Positions 8,707 to 18,211 of a stretch of DNA of 64,000 nucleotides are shown in pieces (positions within the stretch are counted from its first letter, which is position 1; the number at the start of each line of letters is the position of its first letter). The notes under the pieces were generated by a model. It worked only from the letters and a program-made list of their open reading frames with translations. It searched no databases and had not been told where the DNA came from. This DNA is from a bacterium. Lineage in GTDB: Bacteria > CLD3 > SB21. Where the stretch lies: NCBI GenBank assembly GCA_019695335.1, contig JAIBAF010000008.1, forward strand, positions 19,048 to 83,047. Reading direction: 5' to 3'. The position numbers and the translations under genes were made by a program.

Positions 8707-9831
8707 TTAATGCAAGTGACCTTTCATTTCATTGAATAGCGCCCTGTACTGAGATACAATTCGTTCCCATGTATATTTTTCCTGGATACGTTGAGCAGCC
8801 TTTTGACGGTAATTGTCGCAAAGTTTCGGTTCCGATAGCGACTGGCTGATCTGCCTACTAAGGTCTTTTGTGTTTTTTTTGAACAACATACCGAATTGAT
8901 CGTCCGCCAAAACTTCTCTAGAAAAAACAGTATCAATTGCAAGAATACAACACCCTGCCGCTAAAGCTTTTAAGAGCGCAGGGTTTGTCCCTCCAAATTC
9001 ATGGCCGTGAATATAAGCATAACAATGTTCATACAACTGCATTAACAGACTTTGATCTTTGACATAACCTGGAAAAATAATGCGTGTGTCTTTTGTCGAT
9101 CGAACTTTCTCGGCATACGGATCTTTATAGGGAACATCTCCCAAAATGATCAGTTTATGACTTGTTTTCACTTTTTCAAAAGCACGAACGACAAGTTCTA
9201 CGTTATTATCGGGGATCAGACGGCCGACAACAAGAAAATATTTTTGGGGTTCAATGCCAATTTCGGCCAAGCGATGTGTATCTTGCGTTTTGACAATTGG
9301 ATTCGCACCGTAGGCAATGACAGTGGAATCTTTACCAAATTCATTTAAATAAACTTTACGCATTTCATCGGCATCGGTAATAACACGATCATACAGCTTG
9401 GTTGATAACCATGAAGCAAACCAGAAATATTTCGATCCGAGCCCGGCCCACTTTGGCCGCATCCATTCTAAACCGTCCACGTTGATCGCCGCAGGAATCC
9501 TAAATATTCGCGCCAATATGCCAAAAGGACCGTTCGCAGAGTTGACCGTTAGGATAATATCGGCGTTGCGGGTAATACAGATATGCAGCATAGACAAAAA
9601 AGAGTGTGAAAATTGGCCGAGTGTTTTTGTTTCCAAACATGACATGTACACCAGCTCGATTCCATTATGTTTTTTCGGCCTTGCCGAAAAAAGACCCCGA
9701 TGACAATAAACAACTACCTCATAGTCCATTTTTACCAAACGTTCAGCAAGCTCTTTTACAAAAGTCTCATAGCCGCTATAAACATAAGGGTACCCTCTGG
9801 TTCCTATTATGGCAATTTTCATTTGTGTCAT
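8707..9831 (-). CDS. Glycosyltransferase with DUF1972 (rhamnosyltransferase-like) N-terminus
   Basis: A GT-B fold glycosyltransferase of about 374 residues. The N-terminal DUF1972 half (PF09314) begins with IGTRGYPYVYSGYETFV, typical of WchF/RgpA-like beta-1,4-rhamnosyltransferases; the C-terminal half is a GT4 domain with FLVVGRLIPDNNVELVV and the donor-site stretch HGHEFGGTNPALLKALA. It would add one sugar to the lipid-linked repeat at the cytoplasmic face. The frame is open further upstream, but that would overlap the preceding methyltransferase gene; the ATG at 9831 (MTQMKIAI) leaves a 19-base gap, and 9822 is also possible. A rhamnose-type acceptor or donor is only suggested by the family name, and no dTDP-rhamnose genes are in the window. 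Confidence 0.88.
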   Translation of the reverse strand: MTQMKIAIIGTRGYPYVYSGYETFVKELAERLVKMDYEVVVYCHRGLFSARPKKHNGIELVYMSCLETKTLGQFSHSFLSMLHICITRNADIILTVNSANGPFGILARIFRIPAAINVDGLEWMRPKWAGLGSKYFWFASWLSTKLYDRVITDADEMRKVYLNEFGKDSTVIAYGANPIVKTQDTHRLAEIGIEPQKYFLVVGRLIPDNNVELVVRAFEKVKTSHKLIILGDVPYKDPYAEKVRSTKDTRIIFPGYVKDQSLLMQLYEHCYAYIHGHEFGGTNPALLKALAAGCCILAIDTVFSREVLADDQFGMLFKKNTKDLSRQISQSLSEPKLCDNYRQKAAQRIQEKYTWERIVSQYRALFNEMKGHLH

Positions 9832-9850
9832 TTTTGTCAGTTTTAAATGA

Positions 9851-10594
9851 TTACTGCCGGCAAATGAAGAGGGCTTGCGTTGGTGAATATTTTTTCCCAA
9901 AAAAAACGCGTTCAAATTTTAGGAAAGACGAGTACGATAGAACAATTGAAACAGCCTTAACAAGAAATCGTAAGCACCTGCTACGATTATTGTTGATGAA
10001 TGCTAGTGAGTAGCCGGAGTAAATAACCTCACTAATTTGCAGGTTAGCCTTTGATAGCAATTTGGTTATTGTCTCATCGGAATAATCCCGGGCATGATTC
10101 GGGTCTTCACTTTTGTCAGATGAATATTTAATTGGAACTTGCAAGTACATTAATCCTGTATTTTTGAGTAGTTTATATTTCTGCAAAATAAAGAAGTTGT
10201 CGTCCGGAACATGTTCAAGTACATGTGAAGAAATAACAACATCGTATTTTTCCTTAACAGGAAATTCTCCAATTCCATCGTAATGGACCGTTTTTATGCT
10301 TTTCACACCCAAAATCTTCGATAACTCCATCAAAAAAGCAATGGCCGATTGTGAAAGCTCAATACCGCACACCGTATTTTTTTTTCCTAACATTACCAAA
10401 TTAGTACCCCAGCCGAAACCAATTTCAATGATCGTTTTACCCTGACATGACTTCAGTTGTGACATAATAGGTGCTACTTTAGTCAGCAAATTAAAAGAAA
10501 ACCATTTATTCCATACATATTTCAAAATCGGGAATCTTCTCCGATACACCTTGTCATAAAACGTTTTGTTTACAGTAATTATCCGTTCATTCAT
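9851..10594 (-). CDS. Class I SAM-dependent methyltransferase
   Basis: A 247-residue soluble protein with a Rossmann methyltransferase core. Motif I is IIEIGFGWGTNLVMLG near residue 56, the acidic strand-2 end is GIELSQ, and motif IV/post-motif is YDVVISSHVLEHVPDD, the pattern of the Methyltransf_11/23 families. The C-terminal part is basic and contains a hydrophobic stretch near LRFLVKAVSIVLS. The start overlaps the end of the upstream glycosyltransferase by 8 bases, showing translational coupling inside the polysaccharide operon. It probably methylates a sugar of the repeat unit or caps the chain; the target cannot be told. Confidence 0.85.
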   Translation of the reverse strand: MNERIITVNKTFYDKVYRRRFPILKYVWNKWFSFNLLTKVAPIMSQLKSCQGKTIIEIGFGWGTNLVMLGKKNTVCGIELSQSAIAFLMELSKILGVKSIKTVHYDGIGEFPVKEKYDVVISSHVLEHVPDDNFFILQKYKLLKNTGLMYLQVPIKYSSDKSEDPNHARDYSDETITKLLSKANLQISEVIYSGYSLAFINNNRSRCLRFLVKAVSIVLSYSSFLKFERVFFGKKYSPTQALFICRQ

Positions 10595-11786
10595 ACACTG
10601 CCTTTACATGATTAATAAGTAATCGAGTCTTTCGAGCCCAACTAAATTCCTCTGGTATTTCAAACAACGGCCTTATATCAGCCAATTTTTTATCAATCAA
10701 GCTTGAAAACTGTGAAGCATCATTTGCGATACTTACGTATTTATTCAAATCATTTATTCCATTTACGTTTGTCGTAACGGTTGGTTTTCCGGCCGCGATG
10801 TACTCATAAATTTTTATAGAATCCTGGCCGTGTTCCTTATTCCCTACAACGTATGGTAATATACAAACATCAAAATTCGTTACATAAGCAGGATACAAAT
10901 CATAGTGTTTATCGCCTAGATAAAATAAATTTGCTTGTGGTTTGATCGCATTGAATTTCTCTTTATCCAGAATCTGTCCGATAATAACGAAACTTTTGTC
11001 CGCATTTGATTTAACAACAATATTAAGAAGATCAGCGTCAACGAGGTGTGTAATCTTGCCACCAAATCCAACTATTGGTCGTTTAATTTTGATTAAATCG
11101 TTAGGAATTGGATATTTCATTTTAAATTTTTCCACGTCAACCCCGTTTCGAACTACTTCACAATTCTTTACATTAAATTCATTCATGAAATCCTGTCGGT
11201 TTTTCTCTGAATTAGTGGTCCATATTTTTGAAATATCAGAATAGATCAAATAATTTTGTTTAATCAAACGGCTCATATGGCCGTACTGAGGGAAACGCAT
11301 AAAATTATCCCATGCATCGAATAAACACCGACCAACGTTAAGCTTTTTACATAATTCAGCGGCAAAAATATTAAAACTAATTATAGTCGGCTTTTGAAAA
11401 CCCAAGGCATCAATATGATATTTTACTTCATCAATAAAATGCTTCTCGCCAAAAGCAGAAAAAAACCATCGTTTCCCTTCAATAAGTTGAGGCAGAGGAT
11501 TTAAGTGCAGCGTGTCAATCACATACATTTTTTCAGACAACTGAACGAGTTGGGAAAATCGCCCTTTATTGACAACTTGACCTTTAGTTTTCCAATTTGT
11601 TTTGCGATAAATCATTTCAGCTGGGGTAATTGGCCGATTGATCACCACCACTTTATTTATATCTGGGCAAAGGCCTAAGTGCTCAATGATATGTGCATCG
11701 CGCGTTCTGGAGCCTTCTTGTTGTATTTTTCTCCAGTCATGAAATGGTATCACACTAATATCCATTTGCTTGTTTATTTCTGTCAT
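10587..11786 (-). CDS. Glycosyltransferase, GT4-like (GT-B fold)
   Basis: A 399-residue protein lacking membrane helices. The N-terminal half is divergent; the C-terminal half has recognisable GT-B features: PIVGFGGKITHLVDADLL near residue 238, FYLGDKHYDLYPAYV, then FDVCILPYVVGN and SIKIYEYIAAGKPTV, the donor-nucleotide binding region where the family usually has an E-x7-E element. Related proteins are annotated as glycosyltransferases of family 1/4 in capsule loci. Its ATG overlaps the stop codon of the upstream polymerase gene in an ATGA arrangement (11783-11786), and its end overlaps the methyltransferase start by 8 bases, so the three are tightly coupled. Donor and acceptor are unknown. 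Confidence 0.78.
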   Translation of the reverse strand: MTEINKQMDISVIPFHDWRKIQQEGSRTRDAHIIEHLGLCPDINKVVVINRPITPAEMIYRKTNWKTKGQVVNKGRFSQLVQLSEKMYVIDTLHLNPLPQLIEGKRWFFSAFGEKHFIDEVKYHIDALGFQKPTIISFNIFAAELCKKLNVGRCLFDAWDNFMRFPQYGHMSRLIKQNYLIYSDISKIWTTNSEKNRQDFMNEFNVKNCEVVRNGVDVEKFKMKYPIPNDLIKIKRPIVGFGGKITHLVDADLLNIVVKSNADKSFVIIGQILDKEKFNAIKPQANLFYLGDKHYDLYPAYVTNFDVCILPYVVGNKEHGQDSIKIYEYIAAGKPTVTTNVNGINDLNKYVSIANDASQFSSLIDKKLADIRPLFEIPEEFSWARKTRLLINHVKAVYE

Positions 11787-13090
11787 AGGACGAATTCATT
11801 TTTGAGATCAATCCCGTTTTCTGATATCGAAATTAGTGACCCCATAAAAATCCAGAAAATAAGGTTCATTGGATACGCTTCAATGGTTGATCCCGTAATA
11901 CCGGTGATCAAAATAATAAGGAGCATTCCTGCAAAAATCACAGCTGAATGGCTGTCTTGTTTAAACAATTTCCAGATACTTCGCAAAAAAAATACAAATA
12001 AGTAAACGAATACTGCCAATCCAAACCATCCCATCTCTATCCCTGCTTTTAAGAACATGTTATGCGTTGTCATATGAAACCGGTTTGTCGGCTCAAAATA
12101 AAATTCCATTGCATCCCCTCCACTGCCCATTCCGTATCCCAAAGGAGCTAATACTACTGCGTTCACACCGTTATCATAGACGTCAAAACGGGATTGCAGA
12201 CGATGATCGGACGATACATTTTCGAAATCTGATATCGTTTCCAGAACCTGACTAACTTCTGTAAATTCCGTTAAATAATAACTCATAACAATGTACAAAA
12301 ATATCATCATGACGAGAATAGACAAAAAAATAATCATTTTATCTTTCTTTACAAAAAAAACAAAAATGATTACAGCCGAAACGGCCAAAGCAATAATGCT
12401 GCTTCGGGTAAGGCTGACCAGAACGGAGAAAATGGCAAGAATGGATATCCATAAATAAATTTTTTTTCTCATTTTCCTATAGAGCGAAAAAGACAACCAA
12501 AAAATGAACCCACCAAAAATCCCTAAATGAAAAGGACCATTAAAAATACTAAAAGCTCTTATTCTGTCAAATATCGAGTAGGATAGTATATCCGCGGTAT
12601 TGCTTTCTATCAATTTTTCATCGAATTCAGACATATTAAAGAATTGTTTAATGGCATAGATCAGAACCGGAGTAGATATAATCACTAAGAACTTGACGAT
12701 AGAAAAAAGGGTTCGTCGATCCGTGATGACGCTTAGTCCAATAATTACTCCAAACATTTGAAATGCCAATCGTCGATATCCTTCCATGCCTACGGCGACT
12801 CCAGGGATATTCGGATGAAATATCGCGACAATTCCCAGAATCATGAACGCTAACACCCATTTTTCTATTTTATGAAGTCTTTCTCTGTGAGACCATTTCT
12901 GATACAAAAAGTGGACTGCAAAACATAATGTAAAGCCATCTGCAAACAGCGTAAAGAAACGGCTGCCCAAAACAACTTTTGTAACATTGATATAAATAAT
13001 AACAAGTAAAAGTGCTTTTAGAATAATAACATTTCGGCTTTCGACCTGTATTTTATTAGCCGATTCAAATGTTGAAAGTTCTGATATCAC
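11783..13090 (-). CDS. O-antigen ligase/polymerase family membrane protein (Wzy/WaaL-like)
   Basis: A polytopic inner-membrane protein with around ten hydrophobic segments and a large periplasmic loop between about residues 260 and 340. That loop and its end contain the Wzy_C (PF04932) pattern: VLAPLGYGMGSGG, then THNMFLKAGIEMGWFG, with the conserved His. Such proteins polymerise repeat units (Wzy) or ligate them to lipid (WaaL); being the only candidate in the cluster, a polymerase role is more likely. The frame is open to a TTG at 13147, but that would overlap the upstream glycosyltransferase gene by 41 bases; the GTG at 13090 lies 16 bases after that gene's stop, and I favour it although no strong ribosome site precedes either. 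Confidence 0.85.
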   Translation of the reverse strand: MISELSTFESANKIQVESRNVIILKALLLVIIYINVTKVVLGSRFFTLFADGFTLCFAVHFLYQKWSHRERLHKIEKWVLAFMILGIVAIFHPNIPGVAVGMEGYRRLAFQMFGVIIGLSVITDRRTLFSIVKFLVIISTPVLIYAIKQFFNMSEFDEKLIESNTADILSYSIFDRIRAFSIFNGPFHLGIFGGFIFWLSFSLYRKMRKKIYLWISILAIFSVLVSLTRSSIIALAVSAVIIFVFFVKKDKMIIFLSILVMMIFLYIVMSYYLTEFTEVSQVLETISDFENVSSDHRLQSRFDVYDNGVNAVVLAPLGYGMGSGGDAMEFYFEPTNRFHMTTHNMFLKAGIEMGWFGLAVFVYLFVFFLRSIWKLFKQDSHSAVIFAGMLLIILITGITGSTIEAYPMNLIFWIFMGSLISISENGIDLKNEFVL

Positions 13091-13106
13091 TGTGGACTGT
13101 ATCTGG

Positions 13107-14264
13107 TTAAATTGTTTTTTGTATAAAATCAAAGAAGGAGCTGGCAATGTTCTCTGAAATAAAACTGCCCAGGACTCTTTTTCTTCCCTGCTCGCCTAAT
13201 CGTTTGCTTAGATTCGTATCTTCCATAAGCAAAATAATCTTTGAAGCAACATCCTCTGCCGAATTAGGGTTTGCATAAAGTCCGGATTTGCCGTCCTCTA
13301 CCGCATCGCGGGCGCCGCCGTCGCCTCCTATGGAAGGCTTTCCAAAAATATTTGCTTCAATAAATACGATGCCAAATCCTTCTGTTGTTTCGCCTCCCCG
13401 TTCATATTCTATCCTGTTCGGGAGAACGAAGACATCGCAGGACATGATGAACTTTTTTTTCGTTTCCTCTGAAACCGAACCCACAAATGTAACAAACGAC
13501 TCAAGTTCTGATTGTAATACAAGGCGTTGATACCATGTCATGTCAGGCCCTGAACCAACTACATAATAATGAATATTGGCGTTAGTTTTCACAAGGAGTT
13601 TCATGGCATTGATCATTGTGTCGATCCCTTTATAACGGGATAACGGTTCAAGGCGGGCGATGGTCAAAAGAATTTTCTTTTGTGTATTTATTCCCAGATC
13701 ACGGCGTGACTGATCCTGGGACAAAACCGACGCAGTCTCAAAATAGTTTTTTGAAACACCGGGTGTGAAAATCACAATCTTTCTTGCGTCAATTCCTTGG
13801 CGGAGCAATAATTCTTTGGCATACTTGCTGATCGCAATGATCGTTTTTGCGCCACCAAATACTTTTCTTTTGAAACCATGGGAATCTGAAGTGGTTATCT
13901 CCATCCCGTAAGCAAAAAGCCTGTAAGGTTTTCTAAAAATTTTAGATAATATGAATACTACTAAACCTGATTGAACCTGTTCTGCGTGAATTTCTTTAAT
14001 CTTTCGATCAACAACTAATTGCCAGAAACCTGAAATAAAAAGAGGAATCGTCGCCCATTTTCTTTTCTGCATCCACTTTGAATATATCCCAGTTCTGACC
14101 ATATCGTATTGACATGTTTTGTCAAACGACTTTTGATCCGGGTGATAATAGGTTATAATGGTTAATCTATCGGGACTAAAGTATGAGTAGATATCAAAAA
14201 TATAAGATGATATACCTCCGAGCGTGGGATAAAACTCACGGGCAATTAGTAAAATCTTATCCAT
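13107..14264 (-). CDS. Glycosyltransferase family 4 protein
   Basis: A 385-residue GT-B enzyme. The N-terminal acceptor domain has the glycine-rich loop YPTLGGISSYI, and the C-terminal donor domain has LLTIARLEPLSRYKGIDTMI, YYVVGSGPD and EGFGIVFIEANIFGKPSI, the E-x7-E region of GT4 retaining transferases. It likely adds a hexose or deoxyhexose (GDP-mannose-type donors are common in GT4) to the lipid-linked intermediate. Its start overlaps the asparagine-synthase-like gene by 8 bases, and the polymerase gene follows. The product GDP-4-keto-6-deoxymannose of the Gmd enzyme in this cluster, once reduced, could be a donor for one of the GT4 enzymes; this is inference. Confidence 0.9.
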   Translation of the reverse strand: MDKILLIAREFYPTLGGISSYIFDIYSYFSPDRLTIITYYHPDQKSFDKTCQYDMVRTGIYSKWMQKRKWATIPLFISGFWQLVVDRKIKEIHAEQVQSGLVVFILSKIFRKPYRLFAYGMEITTSDSHGFKRKVFGGAKTIIAISKYAKELLLRQGIDARKIVIFTPGVSKNYFETASVLSQDQSRRDLGINTQKKILLTIARLEPLSRYKGIDTMINAMKLLVKTNANIHYYVVGSGPDMTWYQRLVLQSELESFVTFVGSVSEETKKKFIMSCDVFVLPNRIEYERGGETTEGFGIVFIEANIFGKPSIGGDGGARDAVEDGKSGLYANPNSAEDVASKIILLMEDTNLSKRLGEQGRKRVLGSFISENIASSFFDFIQKTI

Positions 14265-16149
14265 CCAGATTCTCCTGCAGCCATAACTCCAAAACAGTGA
14301 TAGCCCACAACTTCATAAAAACCTGATGCGGCAGTTTATCGTGATGTCGGCTGTAAACAAAACTAAGAAAATTGTTTACGTGGGTTTGAGAAAAAATATT
14401 TCTGTTCTTAAACTTTGTACTTTCCAGCGTGTCACAGATTAAAGATTTATACTCAGGCAAAAATACCCATTTTTCAAACGGAAAGCCAAACCCTTTTTTC
14501 TTTCGATGAATAAGTTGAGATGGTAGAAATTCTCTAAACGCATCCACGAGAAGGCTTTTCTGATTATCCGGATCAAATTTTACAGCAGCAGGCAGTGAAT
14601 AAACAAATTCAAATAATCGGTGAGACAAAAACGGCGATCTGACCTCTAAAGACGAATGCATACTGAAAACATCAATGGCAGGAAGAAGCAAATAGGACAT
14701 GTAGGATTGTATTTCACGTAGGGTTATCCTTCCGATATGATCGCTTCCCAAGTCCGGGACCAGATCGTTCAGTTTATCCAGAGGTGAATGCCTGTAAGAA
14801 TGATCAAGAAATTCATCAGAAAAAATGGTTTCAAGTTCGGAGCTTCTGTAAAATGTTCGCGCCAGTTCATGCTGAAGACCCTCTGTCTGGAAAGCACCTC
14901 CCGCAAATGCCAATACACGCATCTTCCAATTCGCCTGCATTGACGGCGTTAGAGATTTGAAAACTCGTCCGGATAATTTTTTCAGGGGAACCGAAGCGAA
15001 TTTGAGTTTTTTAAGAAGATGCATAAAACGGAAGGTGCTGTACCCTCCGAATAACTCATCGCCTCCGATCCCGGACAGCGCCACCGTAAACTTTTCCCTC
15101 GCGAACATTGAAACAAAATAGGAATTGAACCCATCAACGATGGGGAAATCCATTGCCTGAATAAAGCGGGGTATGTGATCCAATACTTCCATTGCTGATA
15201 ATTTGAAAGCATGATGCTGAAGCCCGTAATAGGCAGCGCCTAATGCAGCCATGTCGCTTTCGTCATAATCATTCTCTTCAAATCCGATCGAGAATGAATG
15301 CAGTTCCTCATGTTGAAACTTCCTGACCAGCGCTGCGATAACCGACGAATCGATTCCACCGCTGTAAAAAAGCCCAAGCGGAACATCGCTGATCAGCCTT
15401 TTTTCAATAGACTCATTTAGTAAATGCCTGACTTGTTCTACTGCTTCTTTTCTCGTAGTACGAAAAGACGGTATGGTTTGCAGTTTCCAGTAGGGAACTT
15501 GTTTTGGTTTACTATCCATAACATAATGGATATAGTGACCTGGTTTTATTCCTTCAATGTCCTTGATAACTGATTTCCCATAAACACTTGTGCCAAGCCA
15601 GGGATACATGTATAGTCCTAAAGTATCCAAACTTGTTGAAACCATGCCGGTCCGGAGAAGTGTTCGAATTTCCGACGAAAACGAAATTCCCTGTTCACGT
15701 TCTACATACCAGATCGGCTTTTCCCCAAATCGGTCCCTAGCCAAAAAGAGTGTCTTTTCTTTAGAATCCCAAATTGCCATGGCAAACATACCGTCCAGAT
15801 GCGGCAGCATCTCCGCTCCATATTCCATGTACAAATACAGAACGACTTCCGTATCCGTTCTGCTTCTAAGAGTATGTTGAGGTTCAATTAACTTACGCAA
15901 TTCCTGAAAATTATATATCTCGCCATTGAAGATAATCCAATAACGCTGTGATCGATCAGTCATGGGTTGATGGCCGTTTTCAGAAAGATCGATGATACTT
16001 AGCCGGTTAAATCCGAGAAAAGCATGGTTATCCAAATACTCTCCGTTATCATCTGGCCCTCGATGCCGTTGAACGGTGTAGAATTTGCGAAGTTGGTCCG
16101 TATCAAATCTGTGCACATCCTTATCAACTACTCCAAAAATACCACACAT
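14257..16149 (-). CDS. asnB: Asparagine synthase-like glutamine amidotransferase
   Basis: A 630-residue protein with both domains of glutamine-hydrolysing asparagine synthase. The class II glutaminase begins MCGIFGVV with Cys2 as nucleophile, followed by HRGPDD, FNRLSIIDLS, FNGEIYNF and SRTDTEVVL. The synthetase domain carries the ATP PP-loop FYSGGIDSS at about 261-269 and LSGIGGDELFGGY. True AsnB makes asparagine, but homologues inside polysaccharide loci are thought to amidate sugar uronic acids. The cluster makes at least two kinds of nucleotide-sugar uronate, so uronamide formation is a reasonable inference; the sequence alone does not exclude ordinary asparagine synthesis. It lies 3 bases after one GT4 gene and overlaps the next. 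Confidence 0.9.
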   Translation of the reverse strand: MCGIFGVVDKDVHRFDTDQLRKFYTVQRHRGPDDNGEYLDNHAFLGFNRLSIIDLSENGHQPMTDRSQRYWIIFNGEIYNFQELRKLIEPQHTLRSRTDTEVVLYLYMEYGAEMLPHLDGMFAMAIWDSKEKTLFLARDRFGEKPIWYVEREQGISFSSEIRTLLRTGMVSTSLDTLGLYMYPWLGTSVYGKSVIKDIEGIKPGHYIHYVMDSKPKQVPYWKLQTIPSFRTTRKEAVEQVRHLLNESIEKRLISDVPLGLFYSGGIDSSVIAALVRKFQHEELHSFSIGFEENDYDESDMAALGAAYYGLQHHAFKLSAMEVLDHIPRFIQAMDFPIVDGFNSYFVSMFAREKFTVALSGIGGDELFGGYSTFRFMHLLKKLKFASVPLKKLSGRVFKSLTPSMQANWKMRVLAFAGGAFQTEGLQHELARTFYRSSELETIFSDEFLDHSYRHSPLDKLNDLVPDLGSDHIGRITLREIQSYMSYLLLPAIDVFSMHSSLEVRSPFLSHRLFEFVYSLPAAVKFDPDNQKSLLVDAFREFLPSQLIHRKKKGFGFPFEKWVFLPEYKSLICDTLESTKFKNRNIFSQTHVNNFLSFVYSRHHDKLPHQVFMKLWAITVLELWLQENLDG

Positions 16150-16152
16150 ATT

Positions 16153-17301
16153 TTATCTCAATAATGATGAATAAACATTCTCTAATTTCTCCACAACCTG
16201 TGGCCAAGCATGTTCGGTCTCGACTTTTTTCCGTGCACGAGTAATCCGCATTTGTGTTGCGGATGCATCCGACAAAGTCAGCATGATCTTTTGTGCTAGA
16301 TCGTGATGGTCGTTCACATCAAAAAGCAATCCATCCTCGTTTTCCTTGACCACCCATGGTATAGCCGAACTTCTGGCCGCCACCACTGGTAAATAAGCTG
16401 CCATAGCTTCGATAAGTACCATTCCAAAAGCCTCATAGCGGCTTGGGAAAACAAATATGTCGGCATTTACAAATGCACTGCACACTTCCTGCCGGTCCAA
16501 CTTTCCGGTGAAAATAAGGTTATTTGCCACGCCTGTCTCTTCAGCCATGGTCTTGAGTTCGGTCATCGCTCCGAAATCTTCACCGATAATGCAGCACTTG
16601 ACTTCCGGATATTTTTTTATAACTTCCGGCAAAGCCTTGATGAGTATATCAACCCCCTTACCGTGGTCCAATCGCCCTACGAATAGAAGTACTCTGTGAT
16701 TTTTAGTGTCAAAAAATCGTTCAAATACATTATCGGGCACCTGATCAAATTCTTCGGTATTCACACCCGGCGGGATAGTCTCAAAACGTGTTACAGAGCT
16801 GACGTATTTCTCAATCTCAATTTTTTCATATTCGGTCAGGACTAAAACTGCCCCTGCACTGAGTGCAAGCCGGTTCAGGAGCTTTCGAAGTGTTCCGAAA
16901 CGCCCATTAGCACGTAATGCAAAATAGGGACTCAAAACAAAAGGCTTCCTCCTAAGTTTACCAATCAATCCTGAGATATCAGCTGAAAAATAATATAAAG
17001 AATGTGCGTGAATAAGATCTGCAGATGAACGAAAAAGCTTTGCGGCCATAGCAGAAAAAATCGGATAGTTATCATTTCGTGTAAGGTATACAGGTCGGTA
17101 GCGACAAATGCTCACACGATGGTCCATTTCTTGGTTCGGCAATCCAATTATCAATTCTCTTTGATAATTGGATTTCAGACTTGAAGTATGTACTTGGATC
17201 AAATGTCCCCTTTTCTGAAGGAACCGAACCAAGGTTGCAGCATAAAACTCCCCGCCGCCTTGGGATGGAGGATACCGGTTTATGACAAAGTCGATCTTCA
17301 T
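16153..17301 (-). CDS. Glycosyltransferase family 4 protein
   Basis: A 382-residue GT-B enzyme with the N-terminal loop YPPSQGGGEFYAATLV, the interdomain PPGVNTEEFD, and the donor-domain elements LLFVGRLDHGKGVDILI, CCIIGEDFG and SRYEAFGMVLIEAMAAY with the E-x7-E pattern. It is a retaining transferase expected to act at the cytoplasmic side of the inner membrane during repeat-unit assembly. It lies 30 bases downstream of a methyltransferase gene and 3 bases upstream of the amidotransferase gene. The sugar it transfers cannot be told. Confidence 0.9.
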   Translation of the reverse strand: MKIDFVINRYPPSQGGGEFYAATLVRFLQKRGHLIQVHTSSLKSNYQRELIIGLPNQEMDHRVSICRYRPVYLTRNDNYPIFSAMAAKLFRSSADLIHAHSLYYFSADISGLIGKLRRKPFVLSPYFALRANGRFGTLRKLLNRLALSAGAVLVLTEYEKIEIEKYVSSVTRFETIPPGVNTEEFDQVPDNVFERFFDTKNHRVLLFVGRLDHGKGVDILIKALPEVIKKYPEVKCCIIGEDFGAMTELKTMAEETGVANNLIFTGKLDRQEVCSAFVNADIFVFPSRYEAFGMVLIEAMAAYLPVVAARSSAIPWVVKENEDGLLFDVNDHHDLAQKIMLTLSDASATQMRITRARKKVETEHAWPQVVEKLENVYSSLLR

Positions 17302-17331
17302 TAGATTAAATTTGTTAAACTGCCAAATTAT

Positions 17332-18189
17332 TCATTTTGTTTTTCTCGCAACTATAAATATAGTTTCAGAATAATTTGATTTGAATATTTTCATGATCAG
17401 AACATAAATAAAATATTTTAAGGCCGTCTTCCAATTTGGATTCGCAAAATGATCATCAATGCCGGCATATTCCACGTTGAATCTGCTTTTTTCCAGAAGA
17501 AAACGGAGTGTGTTCATATTAAAATACGAAAGGTGTATCTCAGCACCCGGTACCAGTTTCGGATATAAAAGATCAGGGTTTTGTTTTTTCAAAAAAAAGA
17601 GAGACTTCAATGGACGGTGATAATTATTTGGAACAGCGATTATCAACACACCGCGTTCTTTAAGGCATTGATGAAATTTCTCCAGAAGCCCTCTGGGAGA
17701 TCCTACATGCTCAACCACATGCCATGCTGTGATGGCATCATAATAATCTTTATACCCGTTTGCTAGGAGTATTGGTTCATCATAAAGTTCGATACCATAA
17801 GTTTGTTGGGCAATAGTTTTTGCTGATGTTGATATTTCCGTTCCGTAGACCTCCTGTCCTCCCAATCTTGCGTATTGCAGAAAAGTTCCAATTCCTGCGC
17901 TGTAGTCTAAAATTTTGGACTTGGGGTTAAGGAATTCCTTAGTTCGATCGTATCTTTTTTTCCACAACTTTTTCCTGCCTTCGATACCGAGCAACCACCC
18001 GTCATAAAAACCGTCGACGGAGTATGCATTTTGAATCTCATTAAATGTCGGTCTTGGAGAAGCAAATACAAAACCACATCGGTCACATGTTCGGATATGA
18101 GAAGGGGCGTACAAATCTGAGTTTTCAGTTGAACCGCATAAATCACAAATTTTTACTTCTTCAAACTCTTTGAATTCCTTCATTTCCAC
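17332..18189 (-). CDS. Class I SAM methyltransferase with N-terminal zinc-ribbon-like motif
   Basis: From the GTG at 18189 the protein has 285 residues. That start has AAGGAG six bases upstream and clears the preceding gene; the frame extends to 18228 but would then overlap it, and an ATG at 18183 is the alternative. The N-terminus has two paired cysteines (CDLCGS and CDRCGF about 20 residues apart), then VFASPRP, the arrangement seen in Methyltransf_13/23 sugar C-methyltransferase-like proteins. The SAM site is ILDYSAGIGTFLQYA, with TEIS after strand 2 and AITAWHVVEHVGSPRG. The C-terminus is hydrophobic and basic (YFIYVLIMKIFKSN). It sits immediately after another methyltransferase gene and probably modifies a glycan sugar. 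Confidence 0.83.
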   Translation of the reverse strand: MEMKEFKEFEEVKICDLCGSTENSDLYAPSHIRTCDRCGFVFASPRPTFNEIQNAYSVDGFYDGWLLGIEGRKKLWKKRYDRTKEFLNPKSKILDYSAGIGTFLQYARLGGQEVYGTEISTSAKTIAQQTYGIELYDEPILLANGYKDYYDAITAWHVVEHVGSPRGLLEKFHQCLKERGVLIIAVPNNYHRPLKSLFFLKKQNPDLLYPKLVPGAEIHLSYFNMNTLRFLLEKSRFNVEYAGIDDHFANPNWKTALKYFIYVLIMKIFKSNYSETIFIVARKTK

Positions 18190-18211
18190 TGCATTCTCCT
18201 TTTGAACATAG

